A stretch of 64,000 nt of DNA from Acidovorax sp. Leaf160 (GTDB taxonomy: Bacteria; Pseudomonadota; Gammaproteobacteria; Burkholderiales; Burkholderiaceae_C), in the NCBI RefSeq assembly GCF_001424265.1, contig NZ_LMOV01000012.1:599780-663779 (forward strand), written 5' to 3'. Below, piece by piece: positions 9,007 to 18,584 of this stretch; the stretch's first letter is position 1; each line of letters begins with the position of its first letter. Position numbers and translations under genes: made by a program. The notes under the pieces are model-generated. The model was not told the DNA's origin and ran no database searches. It saw nothing but the letters and a program-made list of their open reading frames with translations.

Positions 9007-12000
9007 TCAGCCTGCGTCGTACACGACCGACACCGTGCCGCTGCCCGCCTGGGCGCTCCAGGCCGCGAGCGCCGCATCTGAGGGGAAGAACCGGCTGGCC
9101 TCGCCCAGCTGGATTTCCGCCGTGGCAGCGCCCTGCTCCGCCTTGCAGCGCAGGCCCATGCGCACCCGCAGTCCGTGGACCAGGATGTCGCCGTGCTCGG
9201 TTTCCTCGCGCTTGGCGGGAAACTCCCGCACCAGCCGGTTCACGTCCGGCACCGCATCGCCCACCGCCACCTGCAGGTAGCGGCCATATTTCGCCCGCGC
9301 GCCGGCCAGGTCCCAGGCCTGCTGCACCTTCACGCGCAAGCCGCCGCTGAAATGGTCCAGCTGCACGCGGCCGCTGATGACGACGAACTCGTCGTCCTTG
9401 AGCACGTCCCGGTGGGCGTTCAGCACGCCCTCGTCGGCCGACGCTTCGATGGTGGCGGTCTTGTCATCCAGCTTGAAGAGGGCCAGCCTGCCGCGCTGCC
9501 CGTTGATGACGCGCAGGTCGCTCACGATGCCGGCCAGGATCTGCGGCTCCCGGCTGTCGCCCATCTCGTCGAGCCGCGTGCGCACGAAGCGGCGCACTTC
9601 CAGGGCCACCTCATCGAACAGGTGGCCTGACAGGTAGTAGCCGATGGCCGTCTTCTCCTGCGTGAGCCGCTCCTTGATGCCCCAGGGCGTCACTTCCACC
9701 AGATCGGGCTCCTGCGTGCTGGAGCCGTGGGCGTCGTCACCCATCATGTCGAACAGGCCGCCCTGATTGGCGTTCGCGTGGGTGGCCGAGGCGAAGTCGA
9801 ACGCCCGGTCGAGCGAGGCGGAGAGCGCCGCCCGATTCATCTGCAGGCCGTCGAACGCGCCGGCCTTGATCAGCGCGTCCACCGTGCGCTTGTTGATGCG
9901 CGCCCGGTCCACCCGCACGCAGAAGTCGAACAGGCTCTTGAACGGCCCGACGGTGCTGCCCTGGGGGCCCTCCCCGCGCCCTTCCCGGGCCGCGATGATG
10001 GCCTCGATCGCCTGCTGCCCGGTGCCCTTGATGGCGCCCAGCCCATAGCGGATCACCTTGTCCGTCACCGGCTCGAACCGGTACATGCCCCGGTTCACGT
10101 CCGGCGGCTCGAACGTCATGCCGAAGTTCTTGACCGCATCCTCGTACAGCACCTTCAATTTGTCGGTGTCGTCCATTTCCACCGTCATGTTGGCGCAGAA
10201 GAACTCGGCCGTGTAGTGCACCTTCAGCCAGCCGGTGTGGTAGGCCAGCAGCGAGTAGGCAGCGGCATGCGACTTGTTGAAGCCGTAGCCCGCGAACTTC
10301 TCCATCAGGTCGAACACCTCGTCGGCCTTGTTCTGGTCGATGCCCTTCTCGGCCGCGCCCTTGCGGAAGATCTCGCGGTGCTCGGCCATCTCCTCGGCCT
10401 TCTTCTTGCCCATGGCCCGGCGCAGCATGTCGGCGCCACCGAGGCTGTAGCCGCCCAGCACCTGGGCGGTCTGCATCACCTGCTCCTGGTAGACCATGAT
10501 CCCGTAGGTCTCGGCCAGCACGGGCTCCACCAGCGGGTGCGGGTACTCGACCGGCTCCTTGCCGTGCTTGCGGTTCACGAAGGTGGGGATCAGGTCCATC
10601 GGACCGGGGCGGTAGAGCGCGTTCAGGGCGATCAAGTCTTCCAGCCGGCTCGGGCGCGCCTCCTTCAGCATGCCCTGCATGCCGCGCGATTCGAACTGGA
10701 ACACGGCTTCGGTCTTGCCGTCGGAGAACAATCGGTAGGTCGGCGAGTCGTCGAGCGGGATGTTCTCGAAAGCGAAGTTCTCCTGCCCCTTGTGGCGCTT
10801 CATGATGAACTCGCGGGCGATCTCCAGGATCGTCAGCGTCGCCAGGCCCAAGAAGTCGAACTTGACCAGGCCGATGGCTTCCACATCGTCCTTGTCGTAC
10901 TGGCTCACGGCCGACTCGCTGCCCGGCTGCTGGTAGAGCGGGCAGAAGTCGGTGAGCTTGCCCGGCGCGATCAGCACGCCCCCGGCGTGCATGCCGATGT
11001 TGCGGGTCATGCCTTCGAGCTTCTGCGCCATCTCGATGACGGTCTTGACGTCCTCTTCCTTGCGCACGCGCTCATACAGCATGGGCTCCAGTTCCAGCGC
11101 GTAGTTGTTCTTGTCGCCTTCTTTCTTCACCTCGGGCGGATAGGCCAGCGTGTACGACATGCCGGGCTTGCCGGGCACCAGCTTGGAGATGCCGTCGCAG
11201 AAGGTGTAGCTCATGTCCATGACACGGCCCACGTCGCGGATCGCTGCCTTGGCCGCCAGCGTGCCGAACGTGGCGATCTGGCTCACGGCGTTCTTGCCGT
11301 ACTTGTCCTTCACGTAATCGATCACCCGGTCGCGGTTGGACTGGCAAAAGTCGATGTCGAAGTCGGGCATGGACACCCGTTCCGGGTTGAGGAAGCGCTC
11401 GAACAGCAGGTTGTACTGCAGCGGATCGAGGTCGGTGATCTTGAGCGCGTAGGCCACCAGCGAGCCCGCGCCAGACCCCCGGCCCGGCCCCACCGGGCAG
11501 CCATTCTGCTTGGCCCACTGGATGAAGTCGCCCACGATCAGGAAGTAGCCCGGGAACCCCATCTTCAGGATGGTGCCCAGCTCGAACTCCAGCCGCTCCA
11601 CGTAGCGCGGGCGCTGCTTCGCACGCTCGGCCTCCTTCGGGAAGATCTGCGCCAGCCGCTCCTCCAGGCCCTCGTACGACGCATACCGGAAGTATTCGTC
11701 GATGGGCATGCCGTTGGGCGTGGGGAAGTCCGGCAGGCGGGGTTTGCCCAGCACCAGCGTCAGGTTGCAGCGCTTGGCGATTTCCAGCGTATTGGCGATG
11801 GCCGTGGGAACGTCCGCGAAAAGGGCCTCCATCTCGGCGCTCGACTTGAAATACTGCTCGCGCGTGAACTTGCGTACCCGGCGCTGGTTGGCCAGGATTT
11901 CCCCCTCGGCGATGCAGATGCGCGCCTCGTGGGCCTCGTAGTCCTCGGCCGTGGCGAACTGCACCGGGTGCGTGGCCACGACCGGAAGGTTCAGCCGTGC

Positions 12001-12549
12001 CGCCAGCTGCACGGCGGCGACGACGTGCGCCTCATCGTCCGCACGGCCAGCCCGCTGGATCTCCAGGTAGAAGCGGTGCGGAAACATGGAGGCGAGCTCC
12101 AGTGCCATGTCGGCCGCGCCGGCACCATCTCCGCGCATCAGCGCCTGGCCGACCGGCCCGGCCTGCGCGCCCGCCAGCAGGATCAGCCCGGCATTCAGTT
12201 CGCGCAGCCATTCGAGCGTGCAGACCGGCACGTTCTTGACGATGTTGCGGGTCCAGGCGCGGGCCAGCAACTCGGACAGGTTCAGGTATCCCTGCATGTT
12301 CTGCACCAGCACGACCATGCGGCACGGGCCGCCCGTCGTGGACGGCACGTTGATCTCCGCGCCCAGCAGCGGCTTGACGCCCTTGCCGCGGGTTTCCTTG
12401 TAGAACTTGATGGCGCCGAACAGGTTGTTCAGGTCGGTGATGGCCAGGGCCGGCTGGCCGTCCTTGGCGGCGGCCTTGGCCACCTCGTCGATGCGGTTGG
12501 TGCCGTCTACGACGGAAAATTCGGTGTGCAGGCGCAAGTGGACAAACAT
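9007..12549 (-). CDS. dnaE: DNA polymerase III alpha subunit
   Basis: Catalytic subunit of the replicative polymerase. The 1180-residue product opens with a PHP domain (FVHLRLHTEFSVVDG). The C-family polymerase palm has catalytic aspartates in PDFDIDF at D398 and D400 and in LVKFDFLGL at D565, followed by the fingers, beta-clamp-binding region and OB fold. Length and order match DnaE1 (E. coli 1160 residues), not the shorter mutagenic DnaE2/ImuC. ATG 12549 is fixed by the conserved PHP start. A -10-like TACAAT ends six bases before this ATG and no Shine-Dalgarno is visible, which suggests a leaderless mRNA. Divergent from bamD. Confidence 0.97.
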   Translation of the reverse strand: MFVHLRLHTEFSVVDGTNRIDEVAKAAAKDGQPALAITDLNNLFGAIKFYKETRGKGVKPLLGAEINVPSTTGGPCRMVVLVQNMQGYLNLSELLARAWTRNIVKNVPVCTLEWLRELNAGLILLAGAQAGPVGQALMRGDGAGAADMALELASMFPHRFYLEIQRAGRADDEAHVVAAVQLAARLNLPVVATHPVQFATAEDYEAHEARICIAEGEILANQRRVRKFTREQYFKSSAEMEALFADVPTAIANTLEIAKRCNLTLVLGKPRLPDFPTPNGMPIDEYFRYASYEGLEERLAQIFPKEAERAKQRPRYVERLEFELGTILKMGFPGYFLIVGDFIQWAKQNGCPVGPGRGSGAGSLVAYALKITDLDPLQYNLLFERFLNPERVSMPDFDIDFCQSNRDRVIDYVKDKYGKNAVSQIATFGTLAAKAAIRDVGRVMDMSYTFCDGISKLVPGKPGMSYTLAYPPEVKKEGDKNNYALELEPMLYERVRKEEDVKTVIEMAQKLEGMTRNIGMHAGGVLIAPGKLTDFCPLYQQPGSESAVSQYDKDDVEAIGLVKFDFLGLATLTILEIAREFIMKRHKGQENFAFENIPLDDSPTYRLFSDGKTEAVFQFESRGMQGMLKEARPSRLEDLIALNALYRPGPMDLIPTFVNRKHGKEPVEYPHPLVEPVLAETYGIMVYQEQVMQTAQVLGGYSLGGADMLRRAMGKKKAEEMAEHREIFRKGAAEKGIDQNKADEVFDLMEKFAGYGFNKSHAAAYSLLAYHTGWLKVHYTAEFFCANMTVEMDDTDKLKVLYEDAVKNFGMTFEPPDVNRGMYRFEPVTDKVIRYGLGAIKGTGQQAIEAIIAAREGRGEGPQGSTVGPFKSLFDFCVRVDRARINKRTVDALIKAGAFDGLQMNRAALSASLDRAFDFASATHANANQGGLFDMMGDDAHGSSTQEPDLVEVTPWGIKERLTQEKTAIGYYLSGHLFDEVALEVRRFVRTRLDEMGDSREPQILAGIVSDLRVINGQRGRLALFKLDDKTATIEASADEGVLNAHRDVLKDDEFVVISGRVQLDHFSGGLRVKVQQAWDLAGARAKYGRYLQVAVGDAVPDVNRLVREFPAKREETEHGDILVHGLRVRMGLRCKAEQGAATAEIQLGEASRFFPSDAALAAWSAQAGSGTVSVVYDAG

Positions 12550-12555
12550 CCCCGC

Positions 12556-12561
12556 ATTGTA
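12556..12561 (-). promoter_or_regulatory. Candidate -10 element of dnaE placed six bases before its ATG
   Basis: TACAAT on the minus strand, then six bases (GCGGGG), then the dnaE ATG. With usual spacing, transcription would begin at the A of the start codon. No convincing -35 is visible, so this is a pattern-based call. Confidence 0.4.
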
Positions 12562-12627
12562 GAAACCCGGCGGCGATGACCACGCTGGAGGGATGATGGC
12601 CGCCTGCGGCGCGCTCCGGCGGCTCGC

Positions 12628-12633
12628 TACAAT
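12628..12633 (+). promoter_or_regulatory. Candidate -10 element of bamD
   Basis: GCTACAATGCCCG contains TACAAT, five of six matches to the sigma-70 -10 consensus, about 118 bases before the bamD ATG. The -35 region is GC-rich and unconvincing. Confidence 0.4.
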
Positions 12634-12750
12634 GCCCGTCTCCAGGCCCAGGTGCCGGACGACGCCATGACCCCTGTCGTGGCGGCGCCCCGCCGGCGCC
12701 TCGCCCCCAGTCCCATGACGACGAGCATCCTCTGCCAGAAAGCCGCCACC

Positions 12751-13551
12751 ATGTCGCGTATTTCCGCCCCCCTTCTGTCTGCTTTGCTGGCCGCCGGTCT
12801 GCTGGCGGGCTGTTCCAGCACGCCGGAGGACAAGACCGCCGGCTGGACCACTGACAAAATCTATTCGGAAGCGCGTGACGAACTCAACGGCGGCGCCTAC
12901 GACAAGGCCGTCCCGCTGCTGGAGAAGCTGGAAGGCCGCGCGGCCGGCACGCCCCTGGCGCAGCAGGCGCAGCTCGACAAGGCCTACGCCCAGTACAAGG
13001 GCGGCGAAAAGGCCCAGGCCATCGCCACGCTGGACCGCTTCCTGAAGCTGCACCCGGCCAGCCCGGCCTACGACTACGCCCTCTACCTGAAGGGGCTGGT
13101 CAACTTCAACGACAACCTGGGGCTCTTCTCCTGGATCTCGCGCCAGGATCTGTCCGAGCGGGACCAGAAGGCCGCGAAAGACTCTTTCGAGTCGTTCCGC
13201 GAACTGGCCACCCGTTTCCCCGATTCCCGTTACGCGCAGGACGCCCGCCAGCGCATGACCTACATCGTGAATTCGCTGGCGCAGTACGAGGTACATGTCG
13301 CGCGTTACTACTACGAGCGTGGCGCGTACGTGGCTGCCATCAGCCGCGCCCAGATCGCACTGGCTGACTACAAGGACGTGCCTGCGCTGGAGGAAGCCCT
13401 CTTCATCCTGATCAAGTCGTACGACGCGCTGGGCATGACCCAGCTGCGCGACGACGCCCAGCGGGTGATGCTGGCCTCCTATCCCCAAAGCCAGCTGCTG
13501 AGCCAGAACGGCCTCAAACCGAAGACGGGTCCGTGGTGGAAGGTCTGGTGA
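12751..13551 (+). CDS. bamD: Outer membrane protein assembly factor BamD (ComL)
   Basis: TPR lipoprotein of the BAM complex that inserts beta-barrel proteins into the outer membrane. From ATG 12751 (MSRISAPLLSALLAAGLLAGC) a lipoprotein signal with lipobox LAGC is followed by tetratricopeptide repeats, including family-typical YSEARDELNGGAYDKAVPLLEKLE and SFRELATRFPDSRYAQDARQR. It ends in the usual charged C-terminus and has 266 residues, normal for the family. In-frame starts upstream (12652, 12667, 12715) would put charged residues before the signal peptide and are unlikely. Its last 38 bases overlap the 3' end of the convergent helicase gene. Confidence 0.95.
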   Translation: MSRISAPLLSALLAAGLLAGCSSTPEDKTAGWTTDKIYSEARDELNGGAYDKAVPLLEKLEGRAAGTPLAQQAQLDKAYAQYKGGEKAQAIATLDRFLKLHPASPAYDYALYLKGLVNFNDNLGLFSWISRQDLSERDQKAAKDSFESFRELATRFPDSRYAQDARQRMTYIVNSLAQYEVHVARYYYERGAYVAAISRAQIALADYKDVPALEEALFILIKSYDALGMTQLRDDAQRVMLASYPQSQLLSQNGLKPKTGPWWKVW

Positions 13552-15637
13552 GCTCGTCCAGCGTCTGATCGAAAGCTTCCTGCGTTTCCAGGCGCTTCAT
13601 CGGGGGCAGCGCGCGCAGCAGGCGTTTGCCGTAACCCATGGTGATCAGCCGCGTGTCGGCCACCACCAGCACCCCCGTGTCGGTTTCGCTGCGAATCAGC
13701 CGGCCCGCCCCCTGTCGCAGCGCCATCGCCGCTTCGGGCAGGGCGAACTCCCGGAAGGCGCTGCGGCCCGCGCGGTCGAGTTTCTGCCCCTGCGCCTGCG
13801 CCTCGACCAGAGGATCGCCCGGCGGCGGAAACGGCAGCTTGTCGATGACGACCAGTTGCAGGGCGCTGCCAGGCACGTCGAAGCCTTCCCAGAAGGATGC
13901 CGACGCCACCAGCACCCGGCCCTGTCCGGCCAGCCTCGCGTCGTCTTCCTCCCAAGCGCCGTCCTCATGGCTTTCGTTGCGGAAGCGATCCATCAGTTCC
14001 CGCTTGGTCCCCTGGCCCTGCACCAGCACCTCGATGCGGCCGGAAGCGCCGAACCGCTGCTGGAGCCGCGCGCCGATGGTGCGCAGCGCGCGCAACGTGG
14101 TGGTCAGCACCAGCGTTCGGCCGCCCAGCCGGGCAATCGCGTCGCCTGCCCAGTCGGCCAGACGGTCGGAGTGCCGGGGATCGGATGGTGCCGGCAGCTG
14201 CGGCGGAATGAACAGCGCGGCCTGCGCCGCATAGTCGAAGGGACTGCCGACGCGCAGCACCCGCGCGTGTTGCAGCCCGCATGGCTCGGTGAACCAGGTC
14301 AAGGCATCGTCCGTGCCCAGGGTGGCCGAGGTGAAGATCCAGGCCCGTTGGCGTGCGGCCACAGGAGCGGCAGCCGCCGGCTCCTGCGGATCGTCCTGTT
14401 CATCCCAGGCGCCGGGTTCGCTGGCCGGCCCGCTCCAGAGCGTCTGCAGTCGGGGAGCGATGTCGAGCGGCGACTCGACCAGCCGCAGGTGCAGCGCGGC
14501 GTCGACCCAGCGGGTGGCGTCATCGGGGCAGGGCTCGGACAACTGCACCAGCCGTTGCATGGCGCTCAGGGCGCGTTCGTGCAGGCGGGCGAAGTCGGCC
14601 GCGCGTTCGGTGACCGAGTCGATGCCTTCCAGTGCGCCGCGCAGCGCCCACTCCAGCGCGTGCATGGCGGCCGCCCACTGGCGCTCATCGACCCCCTCGG
14701 GCGCGGCATCGGCCCAACGCAGCCGCCCGCTCACGCCCGCAGTTTGTACCGCTGGTGCGGCCACCGTGGCTCTGAGGCCATCCGCGGCGTCGCGCAGCGC
14801 CTTGGTCAGCACCGGCCAGTCCACCAGGCCCCGCGCATGTTGCAGGCCCGCCTGCAGCACGTCGCGCGCCAGGTCGTGCACCTGCCCGGTGCCGAACTGC
14901 ATGCCGAGAAACTGCACACCGGTGGCATTCAGCTGGTGCGCTTCGTCGAACACCACCACCCGCACGGTGGGGAGCAGTTCCGCCATGCCCGACTCACGCA
15001 CCGCCAGGTCGGCGAAGAACAGGTGGTGATTGATCACCACCACGTCGGCAGCCAGCGCCTCGCGGCGGGCGGCATTCACGTGGCAGGCGCGGAACTGCGG
15101 GCATGCTGACCCCAGGCAGTTCTCGCGCGTGGACGTCACCAGGCCGATGACCGGCGATTTCTCGTCCAGCCCCGGCAGCTCTGCCAGGTCACCCGTGCGG
15201 GTGCCCTGCGCCCAGACTTCCACGCGGGCCAGCATGTGCTGCGCCCCCCGTTCGCCCGCCAGGCCATCGTGGCGGGCCTGCTCCAGCCGGTGCAGGCACA
15301 GGTAGCTCGATCGCCCCTTGAGCAGCGCTGCGCGCAGCGGCAGGGCCAACGTCTCCAGCAGGCGAGGCAGATCGCGGGCGAACAGCTGGTCCTGCAGCGA
15401 CTTGGTGGCGGTGGATATCAGGACGCGCTCCCCGCTCAGCAGGGCGGGCACGAGATAGGCGTATGTCTTGCCCACGCCGGTGCCGGCTTCCACCACCAGC
15501 GCCCCGCCCTGCTGGATGGTGTCCGCCACTGCCAGCGCCATGCCCAGCTGACCGGGCCGTGCGTGGAAATGGGGCAGCGCCCGTGCCAGCGTGCCGTCGG
15601 GTGCGAAGGCTGCATCGACCCAGGCGGTCAGCGACAT
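13514..15637 (-). CDS. ATP-dependent DNA helicase, DinG/YoaA family
   Basis: Superfamily 2 XPD-like 5'-3' DNA helicase. Walker A EAGTGVGKTYAYLVPALL lies near residue 50; the DEAH box (VVFDEAHQLN) near residue 230. Between them are cysteines consistent with a 4Fe-4S cluster (SYLCLHR, then NCLGSACPQFRAC). Helicase C motifs include SASFWEGFDVPG and QGAGRLIRSETDTG. With 707 residues and no N-terminal exonuclease, it is closest to E. coli YoaA/DinG. ATG 15637 is preceded by an excellent GAAAGGAG. The stop lies inside the 3' end of convergent bamD (38-bp overlap). Likely role in resolving replication blocks or R-loops, inferred from the family. Confidence 0.92.
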   Translation of the reverse strand: MSLTAWVDAAFAPDGTLARALPHFHARPGQLGMALAVADTIQQGGALVVEAGTGVGKTYAYLVPALLSGERVLISTATKSLQDQLFARDLPRLLETLALPLRAALLKGRSSYLCLHRLEQARHDGLAGERGAQHMLARVEVWAQGTRTGDLAELPGLDEKSPVIGLVTSTRENCLGSACPQFRACHVNAARREALAADVVVINHHLFFADLAVRESGMAELLPTVRVVVFDEAHQLNATGVQFLGMQFGTGQVHDLARDVLQAGLQHARGLVDWPVLTKALRDAADGLRATVAAPAVQTAGVSGRLRWADAAPEGVDERQWAAAMHALEWALRGALEGIDSVTERAADFARLHERALSAMQRLVQLSEPCPDDATRWVDAALHLRLVESPLDIAPRLQTLWSGPASEPGAWDEQDDPQEPAAAAPVAARQRAWIFTSATLGTDDALTWFTEPCGLQHARVLRVGSPFDYAAQAALFIPPQLPAPSDPRHSDRLADWAGDAIARLGGRTLVLTTTLRALRTIGARLQQRFGASGRIEVLVQGQGTKRELMDRFRNESHEDGAWEEDDARLAGQGRVLVASASFWEGFDVPGSALQLVVIDKLPFPPPGDPLVEAQAQGQKLDRAGRSAFREFALPEAAMALRQGAGRLIRSETDTGVLVVADTRLITMGYGKRLLRALPPMKRLETQEAFDQTLDELTRPSTTDPSSV

Positions 15638-15760
15638 GGCGCTCCTTTCGGCCGGCGCCGCGCCCGGACTTCGGCTCCGCACGGCGGCAGGGAGGACCGC
15701 TGGCCGGGCTGCGGCGAGCCGTTGGCAGAGCCCATGCGCTCGCAGCCCGGAGCGACCCGT

Positions 15761-15766
15761 GATAAT
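15761..15766 (+). promoter_or_regulatory. Candidate -10 element for the PP2C phosphatase gene
   Basis: GATAAT in the context GTGATAATGCCG, 38 bases before the ATG at 15805. The same GATAATGCCG string recurs at 38281 before the FlxA-like gene. No strong -35 is seen. Confidence 0.4.
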
Positions 15767-15804
15767 GCCGTTTTGCCCCAGACTGCGCCGCGCCGTTCCA
15801 CCTC

Positions 15805-16623
15805 ATGACCCAAGCGTTTCGCCTCATCGCCGCCACCGGCATCCACCGTGGAGACCGCGAATATCAGCAGGATCAGGTCGCCCTGATCTCGCATCCACGC
15901 TTCAACGGCTGCGTGCTGGGGGTCGTCGCCGACGGCATGGGCGGCCGCAGCGGCGGCCGCAAGGCGTCCGACCAGGTCATGCTCACCGCCCGCCAGCTCT
16001 TCGAGCGGTACTCGCCCGAATCGGACGATGCGGCTGCGCTGCTGAAGCATCTGGTGCACGAGGCGCACATCGTGATCCGCCTGACGGCCATCTCGGCCGA
16101 GCAGGAACCCCACAGCACCGTTGCCGCCTTCATCATCAACCCCCAGGGCGACTGCCACTGGGTGCATGCGGGCGACTCCCGCATCTACCACTTCAGCGGC
16201 GCCCGGCTGATGTTCCGCACCAGCGACCATTCCTACGTACAGGCGCTGGTGGACCGGGGCGAGATCACCGAAGCGGAAGCCACCAACCACCCACGCTCCA
16301 ACGTGCTGGTGGGCTGCCTGGGGGCGGATGCCGATCCGCCCGCCGCCACGCACCACATCAACCGCTTGCGGCCGGGCGACGCGCTGCTGGCCTGCACGGA
16401 TGGCCTGTGGCATTACTTCACGCCGGAAGAGCTGGCCGCAGCGGTCCACACGCTGGGCCCGCGCGAAGCGTCCGAACTGCTCATCGACAAAGCCCGGTCG
16501 CGTGCGCGCGGGGGCGGCGACAACTTGTCGCTGATCGTGGTGAAGATCGAGGTGCTGGCGCAAGACGATGACTCCGCAAGAAAGCCCGAACGTCGTGACG
16601 TGCGGATGGGGGCGGGCCGCTGA
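15805..16623 (+). CDS. PP2C-family serine/threonine protein phosphatase
   Basis: Metal-dependent phosphatase of the PPM/PP2C fold, 272 residues. Motifs run in order: RGDREYQQDQ with the first metal-binding aspartate, VVADGMGGRSGG (DGMGG motif), VHAGDSRIYHF, LLACTDGLWHYF (TDGLW) and GGDNLSLIVVK near the C-terminus. No membrane segment, FHA or kinase domain is fused, so it should act in the cytoplasm, probably opposing a Hanks-type kinase or regulating an anti-sigma switch. No kinase gene lies nearby, so the substrate is unknown. The last 20 residues are a charged, poorly conserved tail. Divergent from the DinG-like helicase. Confidence 0.93.
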   Translation: MTQAFRLIAATGIHRGDREYQQDQVALISHPRFNGCVLGVVADGMGGRSGGRKASDQVMLTARQLFERYSPESDDAAALLKHLVHEAHIVIRLTAISAEQEPHSTVAAFIINPQGDCHWVHAGDSRIYHFSGARLMFRTSDHSYVQALVDRGEITEAEATNHPRSNVLVGCLGADADPPAATHHINRLRPGDALLACTDGLWHYFTPEELAAAVHTLGPREASELLIDKARSRARGGGDNLSLIVVKIEVLAQDDDSARKPERRDVRMGAGR

Positions 16624-16747
16624 TCTGGAGCAAGAGCGCATGCCCTCGCACTGACCGGCTGCCCAGGCCAGCCAACTGGCCGTGGTCGCGGCCAGGGCGC
16701 GTCCCCTGGGGATGCGTGTGCGGCCTGTGCGCACGCGGCGCGGACCC

Positions 16748-17473
16748 TCAAGGCGCCGCAGACGACGCTGCGGGACGCGGCGGAAGAGGTGCCGCCCGCT
16801 TGCGGCCAGACGTTTCCGCCTCCTCGCGCGCCTTATCGTGCTTGGCCCGCCGCTCCGCGGCGGCCTGCTGCTTGGCCTCGTAGCGGGCCCGTGACTCGGC
16901 GATCCGGTTGGGCTCGGTGGCCTCGCGTTGTTGCTGCTGCTCACCGTGGCTGCTCTGGCGCGCCCGTTGCTGTTCGGCACGCTGGCGCGCCTGGGCCGTC
17001 TTGTCGTCGGTGTCGGCCTGGCGGGCTGCGGGTTCAGCCGCCTTGGGCCTGCCGGCCGCCTGCGCCTCTCGCGCCTGCTGCTGCGCCCGGTTCTCTTCGA
17101 CGGTCCGCAAACGATCCGCCGCTTTTTCGCGGCGCTCGGCGTCGTTCAGGACGACCTCGCGCGCGCGCAGGGCCTCTTCCGTTGCCCGCACCTGGGCACG
17201 CACCTTCTGCAGGCAGCTCTCGACCACGAAGCGCTGATAGCACTGGGCTTCGTCCACCAGACGATGGCCTTCCAGTGCCGCGCGGCGCTGCTGGATCTGC
17301 GCGCGTTCCCGGTCGCGCTCCGACTCCGCGGCAGCGGTGGCGTCCTGGGCAGCAGGCACCGGAGCAGCACCTCCTGCGGGGGGTGCAGCAGTCTGCGCCG
17401 CGGCGGCCAGCGCGGAACCTGCCAGCGCCAGGGCGGCGGCGCGGCGCCAGGGAGTCCAAGCCGTGTGTTGCAT
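16748..17473 (-). CDS. Exported coiled-coil protein of unknown function, coupled to zapE
   Basis: I do not recognise a family. The 241-residue product has a signal peptide (hydrophobic LALAGSALAAAAQ, cleavage near residue 27) and then a long charged, glutamine/arginine/alanine-rich helical region with coiled-coil character from about residue 48 to 230. Two cysteines (QCYQRFVVESC) sit in the middle and could form a disulfide or haem-independent contact in the periplasm. The C-terminus is proline-rich. Its ATG overlaps the zapE stop as TGATG, so the two are translationally coupled. By shape it resembles envelope proteins with YkuD- or TolA-like helical arms, but that is shape only. Confidence 0.8.
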   Translation of the reverse strand: MQHTAWTPWRRAAALALAGSALAAAAQTAAPPAGGAAPVPAAQDATAAAESERDRERAQIQQRRAALEGHRLVDEAQCYQRFVVESCLQKVRAQVRATEEALRAREVVLNDAERREKAADRLRTVEENRAQQQAREAQAAGRPKAAEPAARQADTDDKTAQARQRAEQQRARQSSHGEQQQQREATEPNRIAESRARYEAKQQAAAERRAKHDKAREEAETSGRKRAAPLPPRPAASSAAP

Positions 17474-18570
17474 CAAGTCAGTCCCGTATCGACCATTCGG
17501 CGCTCCAGCGCCAGGAATTCCTGCGACTGCATTTCGTTCAGCCGCGACACCGTGCGCGGGAACTCGTGGGCCAGCGGGCCTTCGGTGTAGAGCTCCTCGG
17601 GCGGCACGGCAGCGGACAGGATCAGTTTCACGCGCCTATCGTAGAGCACGTCGATCAACCACGTGAAGCGGCGGGCCGGCGACGCCATGGCGACCGGCAT
17701 GTAGGGCACGTCGGAGAGCAGCACGGTGTGGAACTGCGTCGCGATCTCCAGGTAATCGTTCTGCGAGCGCGGCCCGCCGCACAGTTCCCGGAAGTCGAAC
17801 CAGGCCACTCCGCCGGCCTTGCGCCGGGCCCGGATCTCCCGTGCCTCGATATGCAGCACCGGATCTTCGTCGCGCACCTCGGCCAGCCGGTCGAAGGCTT
17901 CGCTCATCGCCGCGTCGGCCACGGGCCCTAAGGGCGTGTGATAGAGCTGCACCCGTTCCAGCGTGCGGCGCCGGTAGTCGGTGCCGTTGTCCACGTTGAC
18001 CACTTCCATGCGCTGGTTGAGCAGGGCGATGGCGGGCAGGATGCGGTCCCGGTGCAAGCCCCCCGGGTACAGGCCATCCGGCTCGAAATTGGAGGTGGTG
18101 ACAAAGCCCACGCCGTTGTCGAACAGCGACTGCAGCAGCCGGTGCAGGATCATGGCATCGGTGATGTCGGCCACATGGAACTCGTCGAAGCAGATGAGCT
18201 TGTAGCGCTTGGAGATGCGCGCGCCCAGCACGTCGAGCGGGTTCACGGTGCCCTGCAAGCCTGCCAGCTCCCGGTGCACCTCGCGCATGAATTCATGGAA
18301 GTGCAATCGCACCTTGCGCTTGATCGGTACGGCGTTGAAGAAGCAGTCCATCAGGAAGCTCTTGCCGCGCCCCACCCCGCCGTACATGTAGACACCGCGC
18401 GGAACGGGCGGCCGGTGGATCAGCTTCTTGAGCGCATTCGAGCGGCGTTCCTTGTAGTCAGCCCACTCGTCGGCGCAGCGCTGCAGGGCGTCCACCGCGC
18501 GCAGTTGCGCCGGATCGCTCTTGAAGCCCTTCTCCGCCAGTTCCGCCTCGTAAGCCTGCCTTACTTTCAC
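17473..18570 (-). CDS. zapE: Cell division protein ZapE (AFG1-like ATPase)
   Basis: P-loop ATPase that associates with the FtsZ ring; homologue of mitochondrial AFG1/LACE1. The 365 residues include Walker A GGVGRGKSFLMD near residue 65, Walker B LICFDEFHVADITDAMIL, the sensor-like VTTSNFEPDGLYPGGLHRDRILP, and the family's C-terminal SRLNEMQSQEFL. The start is a GTG at 18570, supported by GGAG seven bases upstream; no better ATG is present. The stop overlaps the ATG of the following coiled-coil protein. The gene lies downstream of the odh genes but is separated by a repeat-type terminator. Confidence 0.95.
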   Translation of the reverse strand: MKVRQAYEAELAEKGFKSDPAQLRAVDALQRCADEWADYKERRSNALKKLIHRPPVPRGVYMYGGVGRGKSFLMDCFFNAVPIKRKVRLHFHEFMREVHRELAGLQGTVNPLDVLGARISKRYKLICFDEFHVADITDAMILHRLLQSLFDNGVGFVTTSNFEPDGLYPGGLHRDRILPAIALLNQRMEVVNVDNGTDYRRRTLERVQLYHTPLGPVADAAMSEAFDRLAEVRDEDPVLHIEAREIRARRKAGGVAWFDFRELCGGPRSQNDYLEIATQFHTVLLSDVPYMPVAMASPARRFTWLIDVLYDRRVKLILSAAVPPEELYTEGPLAHEFPRTVSRLNEMQSQEFLALERRMVDTGLT

Positions 18571-18584
18571 GCCAGCACTCCAAT

